A stretch of 64,000 nt of DNA from Glycine soja. Taxonomy: Eukaryota > Streptophyta > Magnoliopsida > Fabales > Fabaceae. Made by a program: the position numbers and the translations under genes. The notes under the pieces are model-generated. The model did no database searches. It worked only from the letters and a program-made list of their open reading frames with translations, and was not told the DNA's origin. Shown here one piece after another: positions 61,984 to 64,000 of the stretch (position 1 is its first letter; every line of letters begins with the position of its first letter). The stretch lies in assembly GCF_004193775.1 (NCBI RefSeq), contig NC_041010.1, positions 40,599,562 to 40,663,561 of the forward strand, read 5' to 3'.

Positions 61984-63380
61984 TAGATATAAGGGAGCAA
62001 CAACATGGAACAACCTAAGACTAAAGTTTGAAGCTCAAGGAAAAGTTTGAAAAAAATTTTAGAAAAAGTTTTAGCTTTTACATGTCCGACTCCTTTGAGT
62101 GACATGTAAACTTGTTGTTGCATCTTAGTACATTTTGATATATGGGTTACATTGTGCATCATCATAGTGTGAGTGAAGAAAATTTTCTATGTTAGAAAAA
62201 TTTCTTCAAAGCAAAAACTTTTTATTTTAATCGATTACAACAAGTTGTCTGAAGCTCAAAGAGTTAAGTCTCATATCAGTTTAATCGATTACAGTAGTAT
62301 TTTAATCGATTACACAGTTGTTTGAGACAATGACTGATTTTTTTTTAGGAGTCTGCTTTAATCGATTACCAGGTGGATTAATCGATTACTTCTCTCTCGT
62401 TCAAGTTGTTCAGAGGAGGTGAATAAGAACACTTTAATCGATTACTTAGGTCATATAATCGATTACATTGTTCTTGAGTTATTTTCCGATGTTGGATGAA
62501 CACTTTAATCAATTACTTGGATAATCTAATAGATTAATTTATTGAAATGATCGATTACCTTATAGATTTAATCGATTATAAACGGTTATAATTATTTTCT
62601 CTATAAATAATCAGCTTGTGTTCACATCTACACATCAAGAGATCATTAGAGAATACTTAATACATCTCGAAAATTATTTTTTAGCATCAGAATGAGCAAG
62701 ATTCCATGTTGTCATTAGGGAACAAGAGAAGAGAAGAAAAGAGCTTTATAGAAACTCACAACTTCGTAATCTTTTGATTTGGAAGATCTTTTCTTGAAAG
62801 TGAGTTTTTTTTTTAGTAGAAGAAGATCAACTTCTCAACACAGCAAGAATTTTGTGGAAAGATTGGTCATGAATTGCTTACAGCATGCTAGAGTAGGATT
62901 TTCTAGTTTGGACTAAGAGTAGGGTTCTCTTAGACTTATATTCACAAAGGGTCTTAGTGTTGGATGCCTTAGTCTCTTTTTCTAGGGTGGAAATTGTAGA
63001 TTAATTGTGATTGTTTGTAAAAAAAAATTATGCATAGTAGAAATCTAATTTAGGTTGTAGATTAGATAACTGGATTAGTTTCTCTAGAAATAGAGAGTGA
63101 ACCAGTATAAAAAAAATTGTGTTTTTTCTATTTTGTTCATATCTTTCTCTCATTCAAGGTTTAATTAGCTCATTCATATTTTACACATGTAAAGATTCAA
63201 GTTTTATGATTGTGAAAGAAAGGAAGTTAATAAAGGATCATGTGTAAGGAATGATTGATTAAGTTTGGTTCATATTTGTTTTATGATACGATCTGCATAG
63301 AATTTTTTTTTTTCGCAACTCTTTTTTTTCAAGTACATTGTGTTTGAAAATCAATTCACAACCCCCCCTCTCCCCCCCTT
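61984..63380 (+). mobile_element. LTR-like element with ATCGATTA repeats
   Basis: Probable LTR or solo LTR in plus orientation. A region with nine ATCGATTA motifs (62229-62577) is followed by a CTCTATAAATAA TATA box at about 62600. A transcript-like region comes next, then a C-rich border (CCCCCCCTCTCCCCCCC) near 63362-63378 that resembles LTR borders in legume retroelements. No PBS such as TGGTATCAGAGC follows and no coding frame is seen. The left boundary is a guess at a TGTTAGA word. Confidence 0.5.
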
Positions 63381-63890
63381 CCCTTCATGGTTTATTGAGT
63401 TTCATCATCTTTTTTCATAATCCACTTAATTGGATTTGGATTGGCATGCCCACCCTACTTTCTTCTACTCTAATTCACTAATTTTCATTCCTTTTTTTTT
63501 CACTTTCATTCTTTTTCTTTTTTCTCAATCAAACACAATGTAAAGATTATTTTCGATTAATTATATACAGTACAAATATAAGGGACTGTCATTAAAGTAA
63601 CAACCTAGGGATAGCACACAGAAATTGTTAAATTATATAACCAATTGATTTTCTGTTTTGAAACAATAAACTGCATACCACTAGTGTACGTACACTATGT
63701 ACTCCCCCTTTATCACACTCACAAAAATAAATATACACATTCATGCATTATTCCGTTATCACAAGTCACAACTATCATATAGAAAGTAATATTTCACTTT
63801 GGTTACTGTAGGATAATCATGTACATGCCTTGCTCCAATGCAAAGAAAACGTTATCTTAGCAAAGGGCATAATGATACTTCACACTACAC
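63381..63890. other. 3' flank of the edge gene
   Basis: A T-rich segment without a recognised feature. The right part is probably the 3' UTR of the minus-strand gene at the edge. Confidence 0.35.
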
Positions 63891-64000
63891 CTAAAAGAGC
63901 ATATCCTTTGTGAATTCTTCAACCAAATCATCAGTGATTAGACATGCCATCTCTCTTTCCAATGTATCAATCTGATCATTTGTTAGTCCAGACCAGGAAA
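63891..64000 (-). CDS. C-terminal end of a gene running off the window
   Basis: One frame on the minus strand is open from the window edge to a TAG stop (63893-63891). It encodes about 36 residues ending LEREMACLITDDLVEEFTKD then MLF. An acidic amphipathic C-terminal helix of this style is seen at the end of DUF4378 (TRM/LONGIFOLIA-like) proteins, but the fragment is too short for a firm call. The start and upstream exons are outside the window. Confidence 0.5.
   Translation of the reverse strand, partial: SWSGLTNDQIDTLEREMACLITDDLVEEFTKDMLF

Overview
The window looks like nuclear DNA from a legume, most likely soybean (Glycine). That is an inference from the AT-rich intergenic DNA, GT-AG introns, plant-specific gene families and dense, old transposon debris. 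No bacterial features, CRISPR arrays, rRNA or convincing tRNA genes were seen.

Left third (1-26.4 kb). Two complete clade III glutamate receptor-like (GLR) channel genes lie head to head. One is on the minus strand (4593 to 581) and one on the plus strand (21906 to 26360). Each can be assembled into six exons totalling exactly 2793 nt (930 aa), including a 32-nt micro-exon that encodes the start of the pore loop. A third, broken GLR copy (17715-19923) lies between them. The spacer also holds a decayed Ty3/gypsy retrotransposon (5873-14784) carrying a fragment of an Athila-type element, and a Mutator-like MITE (14828-15409). A 96-bp SINE-like insertion with a perfect 16-bp target duplication sits just before the last exon of the plus-strand GLR. 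Both relatives keep the empty site.

Middle (26.4-41.5 kb). A repeat-rich stretch (27.2-28.6 kb) is followed by the last three exons of a bZIP gene with a damaged basic region and no recognisable first exon. A 2.1-kb solo LTR (31601-33729) with a perfect 5-bp duplication lies just upstream. An apparently intact SRPK-type protein kinase gene follows (40138 to 35988, minus, four exons, 445 aa) with a PIF/Harbinger-like MITE in its first intron. A Mutator-like MITE (40985-41465) sits beyond its promoter.

Right third (41.5-64 kb). There are two more intact minus-strand genes. One is a single-exon AVT3-type vacuolar amino acid exporter (46493-47776). The other encodes a 355-aa protein of unknown function with an alanine-rich helix (51623-52690). 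The rest is AT-rich and non-coding, with microsatellites, probable LTR and LINE remnants, a 26-bp minisatellite (61496-61820), an LTR-like block with nine ATCGATTA motifs (about 61984-63380), and the C-terminal end of a further minus-strand gene at the right edge.

The genes do not form one pathway. The clearest story is local GLR duplication followed by decay of one copy and waves of transposon insertion. I found no convincing undescribed multi-gene system.
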